DNA of 20,913 bases from Pseudomonadota bacterium (GTDB taxonomy: Bacteria > Desulfobacterota > Desulfovibrionia > Desulfovibrionales > Desulfovibrionaceae), in NCBI GenBank assembly GCA_023450535.1, contig JAEXGX010000410.1:1-20913 (forward strand), given 5' to 3'. This document shows positions 14,280 through 20,913 of this stretch, one piece after another. The notes under the pieces were generated by a model. It did no database searches. It was not told the origin of the DNA and was given only the letters and a program-made list of their open reading frames with translations. A program made the position numbers and the translations under genes. The stretch's first letter is position 1. Every line of letters begins with the position of its first letter.

Positions 14280-15799
14280 CGCCGCTTGCAGCGCAACAAG
14301 GAAAAATCTGTGTTTTCGCCTGCCGCTGGTGCTCCTTGCTGGGTGCGGAACGGGCGGGCAGGGAGCGTCTGCCGCTTCCGGCCCGGATCCGGGTTGTGCC
14401 TGTGACTTGCGCGGGAAGCGTCTCTGCCGACATGGTCATTGCGGCGCTTGCCGGAGGTGCTGCCGGTGTCGCCGTGTTAGGCTGCCATCTGGGCGGATGT
14501 CGCCATAACGACGCCAACCGAGACGCCCACGTCCGCCTGCAAACCCTGGCGGAATTGCTGGATGCAGTGGGCATAGATCAAAGGCGTCTGCTCATCTCCT
14601 GGGGCACGGCACACGAAGCGGAACAGTACGCCCGTCTGATGCAGGAATTCGCAACCCGCCTGACCAGCCTGGACCGTGTGCCTTCTCCCTCCAAGCCCCG
14701 GAATGGAGCTGTTTCCCAAAAGCCGCTTCAGCCTGCACCGGCCCTGAGCCCTGCCAGGCACCCCGCTCCAGCCCCGGAAGAAAATCAAGCCCTTCGCGCA
14801 CTTGTCGCTCAAGTTCTGGCAAGCCCCGGACAGACTGTATTCGGCCTGCAAAAGACGACGGCAGGTATTATTCCGGCCTTGTTCACCGCCGCGTCCGATC
14901 TTGAAACGCTTGTGGCCGGACCCAAATACCCTCTGGCTAAAAGCTTTGCCCGTATCCTGCGGGACAACTTGCCAGAAGCCGCGCCGGAATCTCCGGCCAA
15001 ATCCTCCGACGGGGGCGCAAACAAGAACCGGGATATCGCGGACTCGACTCTGCGTGAAGCTGTTCGGGAAGCGCTCCCACCGGATGTATTGCCCGACATG
15101 CCGCATGTGGCTTGCCGGGCCTGCGACGCAAGGGCATTACGCGAACTGGCCTGCATGCAGCAATTTCCCGAACAAGCGCTCTCGTTTATCCGTATCCCCT
15201 GTTCGCCCGAGCAGATCTCGGCCTGCGGCTGTACCCGCCCTGACTGGCCGGACGCAGAGCAGAACAGTCCGAATGTTCAAGGGGGAGTACAAACGCCAGT
15301 GAATGGACAAAACGCGGCAAATTCCCCGCTTGTCCCCTTGCTTTTCTCCAATTCGTTGGTTCATGCGGAACACTGGCAGACACATTTCATGAATTGTACC
15401 CAGTGTCATTGGTGCCGTGCGGCCTGTCCGGTCTGCGTCTGCCCATCCTGCACGCTGGACGGGGAAAGTGCCCTGCCCGCAGGGCTGCCTCCGCCCTCGC
15501 CGCTAGGCTATCATCTCACGCACGCCATGCACATCGCGGACAAATGCGTCGAATGCGGAGCCTGTCAGGACGCCTGCCCCCAAGGACTTCCCTTGCTGGC
15601 GCTGCACCGTGCTGCCGCGCACAGCCTGCGCAAAACATACGGATATGAATCCGCCCGAAAGATTCCTTCTCCTTTCCTGCGGGCGCGCGCGGAAGCGGCC
15701 GACGTGCCGCAATGGCTGACCACCCCCAAAATACCCGGCATGGAAAAAACGGATAAGGAAATACCCGATCCCGACAAATCAGGAGGTCGCCGCGCATGA
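14276..15799 (+). CDS. MvhD-FdhB-type fusion iron-sulfur protein
   Basis: The 507-residue product joins two modules. Residues 1-130 match MvhD, the [2Fe-2S] subunit that delivers electrons to HdrA: FACRWCSLLGAE, VPVTCAGSVSADMV and LGCHLGGCRHNDANRDAHVR. A Pro/Ala-rich linker follows (around 145-175). The second part resembles the formate/F420 dehydrogenase beta family: CRACDARALRELACM, then the dense cluster motif CTQCHWCRAACPVCVCPSC and the ferredoxin motif CVECGACQDACPQG. No formate dehydrogenase catalytic subunit is in the window. The start at 14276 is fixed by an ATGA overlap and the AAAGGAGG ribosome site; the longer in-frame start at 14114 would lie inside HdrA2. It probably relays electrons between an outside donor and the HdrA pair. 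Cytoplasmic. Confidence 0.84.
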   Translation: MTPLAAQQGKICVFACRWCSLLGAERAGRERLPLPARIRVVPVTCAGSVSADMVIAALAGGAAGVAVLGCHLGGCRHNDANRDAHVRLQTLAELLDAVGIDQRRLLISWGTAHEAEQYARLMQEFATRLTSLDRVPSPSKPRNGAVSQKPLQPAPALSPARHPAPAPEENQALRALVAQVLASPGQTVFGLQKTTAGIIPALFTAASDLETLVAGPKYPLAKSFARILRDNLPEAAPESPAKSSDGGANKNRDIADSTLREAVREALPPDVLPDMPHVACRACDARALRELACMQQFPEQALSFIRIPCSPEQISACGCTRPDWPDAEQNSPNVQGGVQTPVNGQNAANSPLVPLLFSNSLVHAEHWQTHFMNCTQCHWCRAACPVCVCPSCTLDGESALPAGLPPPSPLGYHLTHAMHIADKCVECGACQDACPQGLPLLALHRAAAHSLRKTYGYESARKIPSPFLRARAEAADVPQWLTTPKIPGMEKTDKEIPDPDKSGGRRA

Positions 15800-16236
15800 A
15801 CGTCCAGCTATCTTCCGACGCTCTTGCCCGCAGCAGGGCAAACCTGTGCATCGAATGCGGCAAGTGCGTCGCACTCTGCCCAATGGCGGAAACCTCTCCC
15901 GGCTTTTCCCGAAGCATGTCCCCCCGGGGTATCGTTCAGCAATTTTTACGCGGTACGCCCGTTTCGGACATGCCAGGAGTGGCCGCCTGTCTGCAATGTG
16001 GCACCTGTTCGGCAAGTTGCCCGGCAGGAGTGGATGCAGCAGGGCTTATCGCCGAACTTCGCGCGCTTCAGCCCTTTCCGGTTCAGCGTTGTGCCGCTTG
16101 CGGCACCCCCCTCCTGCCGGGCGACGCCGCAAACTATCTGAAAATAACAATCAACCGGGGCTTTGAACGACTTCTCGACTATACCGCTCTTTGTCCGAGG
16201 TGCCGACGTCAGGCTTATATACGCAATAACAGTTAG
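15796..16236 (+). CDS. HdrC-like two-cluster protein with zinc-ribbon-like tail
   Basis: The 146-residue protein has two ferredoxin motifs of the HdrC type, CIECGKCVALCP and CLQCGTCSASCP, spaced as in HdrC with SMSPRGIVQQFLRG between them. After about residue 95 it departs from HdrC and carries CAACGTP and, 30 residues on, CPRCRRQ. These four cysteines look like a zinc ribbon or rubredoxin-like site. No HdrB partner (CCG motifs) is seen in the window. The gene starts in an ATGA overlap with the MvhD-FdhB fusion and has the GGAGG ribosome site. Its stop codon lies inside the outer inverted repeat of the element at 16233-16421, so the last residues (RNNS) may derive from that element. Cytoplasmic. 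Confidence 0.8.
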   Translation: MNVQLSSDALARSRANLCIECGKCVALCPMAETSPGFSRSMSPRGIVQQFLRGTPVSDMPGVAACLQCGTCSASCPAGVDAAGLIAELRALQPFPVQRCAACGTPLLPGDAANYLKITINRGFERLLDYTALCPRCRRQAYIRNNS

Positions 16237-16251
16237 AACAGTTTAACATGA

Positions 16252-16276
16252 GAGCAATTTTACTTTGAAATTGCTC
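16252..16276 (+). terminator. 9-bp hairpin after the HdrC-like gene
   Basis: GAGCAATTT (16252-16260) pairs perfectly with AAATTGCTC (16268-16276) around the loop TACTTTG. No T-run follows. It is part of the repeat element and could partly terminate the upstream transcript. Confidence 0.4.
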
Positions 16277-16394
16277 CCGGAGTCGAGTGTAACGAGGCTC
16301 CGTCGCGACGCCGGAGCAGCCGCAATTCACTTGCGGCATTGAGCTCCGGTGGAGGCGTGAAACTTGTGAGTCAGAACATCGTGTCCTAGTCATG

Positions 16395-16400
16395 TATAAT
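16395..16400 (+). promoter_or_regulatory. Possible -10 box inside the repeat element
   Basis: A perfect TATAAT preceded by TG lies 100 bases before the NapH-fusion start. No good -35 hexamer is seen at the right distance, so this is a weak candidate. If real, the repeat would supply a promoter for the downstream genes. Confidence 0.25.
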
Positions 16401-16500
16401 CTTAAAGTTAAACTGCTCTAAAATGATACGTATTCGGGGCACGATGTTCTGGTTTGCAGGTTTCACGCCACCAGAAGCAACACGCCCGGGGGGATGCACC

Positions 16501-17868
16501 ATGTCCAACACTCTCGCCAGTAAGCTCGAACGAATGCGCGATCTTTTTCCGCCCTTCAGGGCCTCCGGACGCGCAGTACGATCCGGCCCCGGTGTGGTAT
16601 TCGACCCCGCCAAGTGCACCGGCTGCGGTATCTGTGAAAGCGTTTGCGCGGGCAAGGGATTGCAGCCGCAAGGCGGCGCACGTACTCCGAGAATCCGCGT
16701 CCTGCGCGACGAGTGCGCAGGAACGAGCTTTACCGTCCTATGCCAGCATTGCCTTGACCCCTTGTGCCTGAAGACCTGCCCCACCGGAGCGATTTCCAAG
16801 GGCAAGGACGGCGTAGTACGCATGGACAAACGCCTGTGCGTCAACTGCGGCCTGTGCATCGCGGCCTGCCCCGAAGCCGCGCCGCGCCGCGTGGAGGGCG
16901 AAGCCGGAGCAATACTCGGGCCACCAGGGGCGGCGGGAGCTGTGGTCAAGTGCGATCTGTGTGAAGGATCGCCCGCCTGCGTTGAAGCCTGTCCGCACAA
17001 GGCGCTCTCCTACACCAAGGGCAGACGTCCGCGCTGGTTGGCCTTTGTACGCTGGCCGGTGCAGATGCTCTCCTTCCTCCTGCTGGTAGTTGTCCTGGTG
17101 GGCAGTGTATGCTCCCTCAACATCGCCACACTGGATCTGGCTTGTCCCTTCGGAGTGCTGCAAAACGTTTTTTCCACCAAGGCCATTCTCCTGACCGCGC
17201 TTGTTTCCGGCTTGTTGCTCATAGGGCTGGCCTTTGTGCTGGGCAGGGTCTTCTGCGGCTGGATGTGTCCCTTCGGATTCATCCTTGATTTGGCGGATCT
17301 TATTCTTCCCCGTCGACTTTTCCGGCTTCCCTCCTTTGTGCGCAACCGGCTGAACAAATACGGCGTGGGACTGGGCGGCATGGCCATAGCCGGAACTGCG
17401 GGCACACAGGTATTCTGTACCGTGTGTCCCATCGGCGCAGTATGCCGTTCTTACGGATTCAATTCCATTATGAGCGGTGCGGAAACTGCTATCATTCCCG
17501 CCATCGCATTGCTGGATGGTAGCGAAAAGCGCACATGGTGCCGCTATCTGTGCCCGGTAGGCGCCTGCTTCGCACTTGCGGCGAAATTCGGCCTCGTACG
17601 CGTCGATATCGGCGCACCCCGCTGCAAAAAATTCTCCTGCATGCGCTGCGCCTCGGTCTGCCCCATGGGTATCATTCCCGAAGAACAATTGGTGCAGGGC
17701 ATCAGCCCCAAAATCGACATGAGCGAATGCATTCTGTGTCTGCGTTGCGTCAGCGCCTGCCCGCACGGCGCGGCTTCCGTCCGCTTTGTCTGGCAGAAGC
17801 CACGGATCGTGCCCGGCAAGCTCCCCGTGCAGCTCTGCGCCGCACAGACTCAAAGGGGAAAAATATGA
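16501..17868 (+). CDS. Ferredoxin-NapH fusion membrane protein
   Basis: The 455-residue protein has an N-terminal four-cluster ferredoxin of the AorB/HycB type: CTGCGICESVC (Cys39-49), CQHCLDPLCLKTCP, CVNCGLCIAACP and CDLCEGSPACVEACP. From about residue 186 a NapH-type membrane part follows, with roughly four membrane segments and the motifs CGWMCPFG and CRYLCPVG typical of NapH, NosR and PceC. It ends in two more ferredoxin motifs (CMRCASVCPMG, CILCLRCVSACPHGA). NapH proteins exchange electrons with menaquinone. The fusion would let cytoplasmic iron-sulfur chains reach the quinone pool directly. ATG 16501 is chosen because earlier in-frame ATGs (16423, 16444) lie in the repeat element; its ribosome site is weak. 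It overlaps the next gene by ATGA. Confidence 0.85.
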   Translation: MSNTLASKLERMRDLFPPFRASGRAVRSGPGVVFDPAKCTGCGICESVCAGKGLQPQGGARTPRIRVLRDECAGTSFTVLCQHCLDPLCLKTCPTGAISKGKDGVVRMDKRLCVNCGLCIAACPEAAPRRVEGEAGAILGPPGAAGAVVKCDLCEGSPACVEACPHKALSYTKGRRPRWLAFVRWPVQMLSFLLLVVVLVGSVCSLNIATLDLACPFGVLQNVFSTKAILLTALVSGLLLIGLAFVLGRVFCGWMCPFGFILDLADLILPRRLFRLPSFVRNRLNKYGVGLGGMAIAGTAGTQVFCTVCPIGAVCRSYGFNSIMSGAETAIIPAIALLDGSEKRTWCRYLCPVGACFALAAKFGLVRVDIGAPRCKKFSCMRCASVCPMGIIPEEQLVQGISPKIDMSECILCLRCVSACPHGAASVRFVWQKPRIVPGKLPVQLCAAQTQRGKI

Positions 17869-19061
17869 GTGCTTTTTTTGCTGATTGTATGGCGCTTGCG
17901 GATCTCGGTTCAGGAAGCTCAAAACGCCTCCCTTTGCCCTGCGGTTGCTCCGAAACCCAAAGCTTTGAGGCGGGGACAGGCTCCCTTGCTGCACGGATTG
18001 CAAAACATTTTCCCGATGCGCTGGTTTTTGCCGTCGGCCCCCTGACCGGTACGCTCGCTCCGGCCGCCTGTCTGCTGACGTCCTGTTTGCCAGGGGCTGC
18101 GCTGCTTTCCTTGAATGGGCACAGCGGCATGGCCCTTCGGCGTTGCGGGTTGGACGCTCTGGTACTGACCGGAAGCGCGAACACCCCTCTCGGCATCAGG
18201 GTAGACGAACGCAGCGTCAGTTTTTTCTCACTTGACGCCGAAACGAACGTCCCCAAGCTGCGGACTGAAATCTTGCACCAATCCGCCGCGCGCGACAACG
18301 ACCCGGCCCTGATTCTTGCAGGGCCAGCAGCCTTTGCGCACAATCAGGCCGCCTGCATCTGTCTTGAAACTGGCCTTGTTTCATATTCCGTGCCGCTGGC
18401 CACCGCCATGGCCGCGCGCAACCTCGCGGGTATCAGCCTTGACGGCGCACGGCCTTTCGCTTCCCCCGTGCCGCTCAAAAATCCTGCCGCTCAGAAATCT
18501 CGGGCGGAGCTGCTGACGCGATCCACCTTGCTTGCTGTCTGTAAGGCCGCCCGCAAAAAATATTCCGGTGCAAAGTCACTCACACCCGGACGCTCACTTG
18601 CCTGTTTCGGCTGCCCCTGCCCTTGCGGATTCTGGCTTCCCCTGCCGTCCCGAGGAGAAAAGCGCCATGTGGCCTGTACCTCCCCGGCGGGGCTGGCCGG
18701 CTTGCTTGAAACCGGGGCGGCTCCGAACCGGATCGCGGAAATCTTTGCACTATGCGACAGCTATGGAATCGATCCGGCGCGTATGACGGAACTGGTCCGG
18801 CTCGCGGTTCTGCCGGAATCTCTGGAGGCTTTCCCAACCTTCACAGCAGAAGAGGAAGCAAAAGACAGCATAGCAGGTGCGGGGGCAAATCCACTCGCCC
18901 CAACTTCCGCGCGGGAAGAACTTGGCCGGGATCTGGGCGTTTGCCCTTTCTTTCTGAAACGCCAGCCCCGACTAAAAGACACTGATCTACTGGCCTGTCT
19001 TGCCGCTGGTGAGACAGGCCAAAACAACGTCCAGCCATCAACGGCGGCAGTATCGGCCTGA
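17865..19061 (+). CDS. Shortened, probably non-catalytic AOR paralogue
   Basis: The 398-residue protein follows the AOR upstream along most of its length but is about 200 residues shorter. EAGTGSLAARIAKHF matches the domain-1 motif GGTGLATYFLY; FAVGPLTGTLAPAACLL matches FSSGPLCGTECPGARLS; and LILAGPAAFAHNQAACICLE matches LVIGPAGENKVPMACIISE. CFGCPCPC keeps the cluster ligands (Cys247, 250, 254), DSYGID (298-303) keeps a pterin motif, and RDLGVC gives a distal Cys360. Missing are PEYE (here SPAG) and the whole segment with the active-site His. It may be a structural or electron-transfer partner of the AOR, with a cluster and perhaps pterin but no aldehyde chemistry. The start is set by the ATGA overlap; a long in-frame extension back to 17535 is a shadow of the previous gene. 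Confidence 0.8.
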   Translation: MSAFFADCMALADLGSGSSKRLPLPCGCSETQSFEAGTGSLAARIAKHFPDALVFAVGPLTGTLAPAACLLTSCLPGAALLSLNGHSGMALRRCGLDALVLTGSANTPLGIRVDERSVSFFSLDAETNVPKLRTEILHQSAARDNDPALILAGPAAFAHNQAACICLETGLVSYSVPLATAMAARNLAGISLDGARPFASPVPLKNPAAQKSRAELLTRSTLLAVCKAARKKYSGAKSLTPGRSLACFGCPCPCGFWLPLPSRGEKRHVACTSPAGLAGLLETGAAPNRIAEIFALCDSYGIDPARMTELVRLAVLPESLEAFPTFTAEEEAKDSIAGAGANPLAPTSAREELGRDLGVCPFFLKRQPRLKDTDLLACLAAGETGQNNVQPSTAAVSA

Positions 19062-19093
19062 AGTTCAGCCCGAACGCCGGAGAGGTACACCCC

Positions 19094-20107
19094 TTGGATA
19101 TATCGGACGTATCGGACGCATCACTTCCCCTGTATTGGGAAGAGGCGTACAGCGCGCGGGAACGGAACGAGGTCTATCGCTTCCGGTACAACTGCTATTT
19201 CGCAGCCAGAGAGCACCTGCCGGGCACGGATCATGCCGCACGCAAAGTCGTTCTGCCGCACGACGCACGCTCCACGCATTATCTGGCGCGAACGGGCGAT
19301 GGCAAACTGGCAGCGGTGGGCACCGCCACCCCGGCCACAGACCTCTCATTGTATCCGGAATGGCGGGTTCTGCTGGAGTTGCCCCGGCTCGCCCTCCTTG
19401 CTCCCCGGCTGGTGGTCATTTCACGAGTCATCCTTGGGGAAGAACACCGGGGAAGCACTGTATTCGGCCGCTTCTGCCTGCATATGGCAAAGGAATGCGT
19501 GGCAAAAGGCTTTCACTATGCCGCGCACTACTGCGCTCCGGCCCTTGTCCCCCTGTATGAACGGATGGGGTACCGCCTGTATGGAAAAGGCAGGAACCTG
19601 AGCGGAGGAGGACCGTTTCGCCTGCCCATGTTGTTGATTGCAGGTGATATAGAGTACATGCGGCGGCTACGCTCTCCGTTCTGTGAATTAAAACAGTATC
19701 TGGAAGAGGAGAATCGTTGCTCACAAGTGGAAAAAGCTCTGGCTCTTTGCCCGGAACTGAACTGCGTTCCCCTGTGTGCACTTGCAGGAGAGGAACGGCG
19801 CAATGCCTTGTTCTCGGCCTGCCCGGCTCTTGCCTCGACCGATCCCGCACTGCTGCGCAGACTGGAGCGAGGATCAATATTCGCCCTGGCCGCCAAGGAT
19901 GTGCTTACCCCGGCAGGTGAGAACGAAGGAACGTTCATGCTCCTTTCCGGCGGGCTCCGGGCCGGAGAAAAACGCTTTGCGCCCGGTTCCGTGGCAGGGA
20001 GCGGCGCGGGGACCTCCGACACGTCCCTTGTCGTACCTCTGGTCGCGGAACATCCTTCGACCGTTTTGTTCTTTTCCCTGCCGGAGAAGCTGAAGGAGAA
20101 CCTATGA
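19094..20107 (+). CDS. FeeM/GNAT-like acyltransferase with cNMP-binding-like tail
   Basis: The 337-residue protein has an acyltransferase fold like N-acyl amino acid synthase FeeM and autoinducer synthases. EVYRFRYNCYFAARE is the typical N-terminal RxRYxxY region; STHYLARTGDGKLAAVGTAT is the first sheet; and VVISRVILGEEHRGSTVFG with ALVPLYERMGYRLYG matches the GNAT core. The last 100 residues (DPALLRRLERGSIFALAAKD, then TFMLLSGGLRAGEK) resemble a degenerate cyclic-nucleotide-binding domain, less certain. The start is a TTG at 19094 with GGAGAGG 8 bases upstream; no ATG fits as well. The gene lies 32 bases after the AOR paralogue and overlaps the ThiF-like gene by ATGA, so it belongs to the operon. 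Its substrate is unknown. It could acylate an amino acid, a protein or a cofactor linked to the AOR pathway. Confidence 0.72.
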   Translation: MDISDVSDASLPLYWEEAYSARERNEVYRFRYNCYFAAREHLPGTDHAARKVVLPHDARSTHYLARTGDGKLAAVGTATPATDLSLYPEWRVLLELPRLALLAPRLVVISRVILGEEHRGSTVFGRFCLHMAKECVAKGFHYAAHYCAPALVPLYERMGYRLYGKGRNLSGGGPFRLPMLLIAGDIEYMRRLRSPFCELKQYLEEENRCSQVEKALALCPELNCVPLCALAGEERRNALFSACPALASTDPALLRRLERGSIFALAAKDVLTPAGENEGTFMLLSGGLRAGEKRFAPGSVAGSGAGTSDTSLVVPLVAEHPSTVLFFSLPEKLKENL

Positions 20108-20913
20108 GCATGTGGAACGCGCTTGTGGATCGGGAAACAGGCTTTCGCCTGTTTTCCCAGGAACTGCTCGCCGCCGTAAAAAAATGCAAAACCCTTGTCA
20201 TCGGCTGCGGCGGTAACGGCGCCGTGCTTGATTTACTCGTACGCACCGGGTTCACCTCGTTCGGACTGATCGACGACGACGTGGTGGAAGAAACGAATCT
20301 GAACCGCCTGCCCTTTACGCGCGAAGCCATCGGCCTTCCCAAGGTGGAAGCCTGGCGCGCCCACTTGGCGGGCATTAACCCTGAAGTCTCTGTTCAGGGT
20401 TGGCGAAAAGCTCTTGCCAGGCATGACGGAGCCTGGCTGACGGAGCTTTTGCGCGGCGAAGGATGGGGAGTCAACACGAACCCCGTGGATATCGTCTTTC
20501 TCGGCACCACGGATCCAGAGGCGAATTTGGTGGCCGGCCGCGTATGCGCGAAAGAACAGGTGCGTATGATCATCGGCCCCGCCTCTTCCGGTAGCTGGGT
20601 TGTGGGAACCTTTGTCCACGACGACGGCGTAACGCTGGAAGGACTGGCGGCCTTCGATACTGAAGGCACGCCGCTTGAAGATATTGATTACGTGGCGATT
20701 CGCCCGCTGTACGCAAAAGCATTGAACTACCCCGGCCGGGCAGACAAGCTGAGCCCCGGCGTGGACGCGGCCATGCACGAAGGCCGCCTTGCGGCGCGCT
20801 CCTGCGGTATTTTTGTGCGTATGACCAACGCCGCCATGACCTTTGAAGCAGTAAAAAATGTCGCCGAAATGCAGGGACTGCCGCTGGACGGCACCCGGAT
20901 CACACGCCTGCCC
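20104..20913 (+). CDS. ThiF/MoeB/HesA-family E1-like adenylyltransferase (partial, runs off window)
   Basis: The first 270 residues are visible and the frame is open to the window edge. The nucleotide-binding loop LVIGCGGNGAVL and the following LIDDDVVEETNLNRLPF, with its Asp and the Asn-x-x-Arg pair, are the hallmarks of ThiF/MoeB E1 enzymes. These adenylate the C-terminal glycine of a MoaD- or ThiS-type sulfur carrier. AIGLPKVEAWRAHLAGINP is the next conserved block. Zinc CxxC pairs are not seen in the visible part. Such genes often lie beside AOR genes, where a dedicated MoeB-MoaD pair is thought to supply pterin dithiolene sulfur. No MoaD gene is seen here; it may follow. The start is the ATGA overlap with the acyltransferase gene (ATG 20104), though ATG 20110 is also possible. 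Confidence 0.85.
   Translation, partial: MSMWNALVDRETGFRLFSQELLAAVKKCKTLVIGCGGNGAVLDLLVRTGFTSFGLIDDDVVEETNLNRLPFTREAIGLPKVEAWRAHLAGINPEVSVQGWRKALARHDGAWLTELLRGEGWGVNTNPVDIVFLGTTDPEANLVAGRVCAKEQVRMIIGPASSGSWVVGTFVHDDGVTLEGLAAFDTEGTPLEDIDYVAIRPLYAKALNYPGRADKLSPGVDAAMHEGRLAARSCGIFVRMTNAAMTFEAVKNVAEMQGLPLDGTRITRLP

Larger units (their letters stand above)
16233..16472. repeat. Dispersed intergenic repeat, copy 2: nested inverted repeats inside the operon
   Basis: An outer inverted repeat, TTAGAACAGTTTAAC (16233-16247) and GTTAAACTGCTCTAA (16407-16421), matches at 14 of 15 bases. Overlapping it is a long imperfect stem: 16348-16386 (GGTGG...GCGTGAAAC...CAGAACATCGTGTCC) against 16434-16472 (GGGCACGATGTTCTGG...GTTTCACGCCACC). 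Blocks are shared with positions 1-211. There is no transposase, so it resembles a miniature transposable element or a REP-like unit. It separates the HdrC-like gene from the NapH fusion gene by 264 bases; apart from the downstream AOR-paralogue/acyltransferase spacing, all other junctions after 11306 are tight. Confidence 0.65.

Noticed and set aside
17535..17864. In-frame N-terminal extension of the AOR paralogue
   Set aside because: It overlaps the conserved C-terminal ferredoxin part of the NapH fusion in another frame. The ATGA overlap at 17865 gives a normal start and the AOR similarity begins there.

Overview
The window looks like chromosomal DNA of a strictly anaerobic bacterium, most likely a sulfate- or sulfite-reducing member of the Desulfovibrionaceae. 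Evidence for this is the GC-rich coding DNA with AT-rich promoters, and a cluster of HdrA, MvhD, FdhB-type, HdrC, NapG and NapH homologues around a tungsten/molybdenum aldehyde ferredoxin oxidoreductase (AOR). The lineage is inferred from gene content; nothing here fixes genus or species. All recognised genes are on the + strand.

Region 1 (1-436) has no gene. Positions 1-211 are a copy of a dispersed intergenic repeat. It is followed by an AT-rich promoter region with a very good sigma-54 (-24/-12) site at 365-381 and upstream palindromes at 251-287 that could bind an enhancer-binding activator.

Region 2 (437-6921) is an amino-acid catabolic module: diaminopropionate ammonia-lyase, a YgeY-type M20 hydrolase, a sodium:solute symporter, an N-acyl-D-amino-acid deacylase-like amidohydrolase and a RidA enamine/imine deaminase. 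The lyase yields 2-aminoacrylate, which is the substrate of RidA, so the two ends of the module fit chemically. Strong hairpins separate the genes, and the module ends in a long terminator at 6871-6921.

Region 3 (7132-7788) holds a stand-alone ModE-type winged-helix protein and an AT-rich promoter region with repeated CATAAT/ATTATG words around a probable promoter.

Region 4 (7789-20913, open at the right edge) is the most interesting part. In order it encodes a Tat-signal four-cluster ferredoxin (AorB-like), a full-length AOR, a Tat-signal NapG-like ferredoxin, two different HdrA-like flavoproteins, an MvhD-FdhB fusion, an HdrC-like protein, a ferredoxin-NapH membrane fusion, a shortened AOR paralogue that keeps its cluster cysteines but has lost catalytic residues, a FeeM/GNAT-like acyltransferase with a degenerate cyclic-nucleotide-binding-like tail, and a ThiF/MoeB-like E1 enzyme. 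Many junctions are 4-base ATGA overlaps. I read this as one redox system that oxidises an aldehyde or reduces an acid, and that connects the AOR to a flavin-based Hdr module and to the membrane quinone pool. It is interrupted once, at 16237-16500, by a repeat element related to the one at the window start. Individual families are known; the combination, the fusions and the degenerate AOR partner are what deserve attention.
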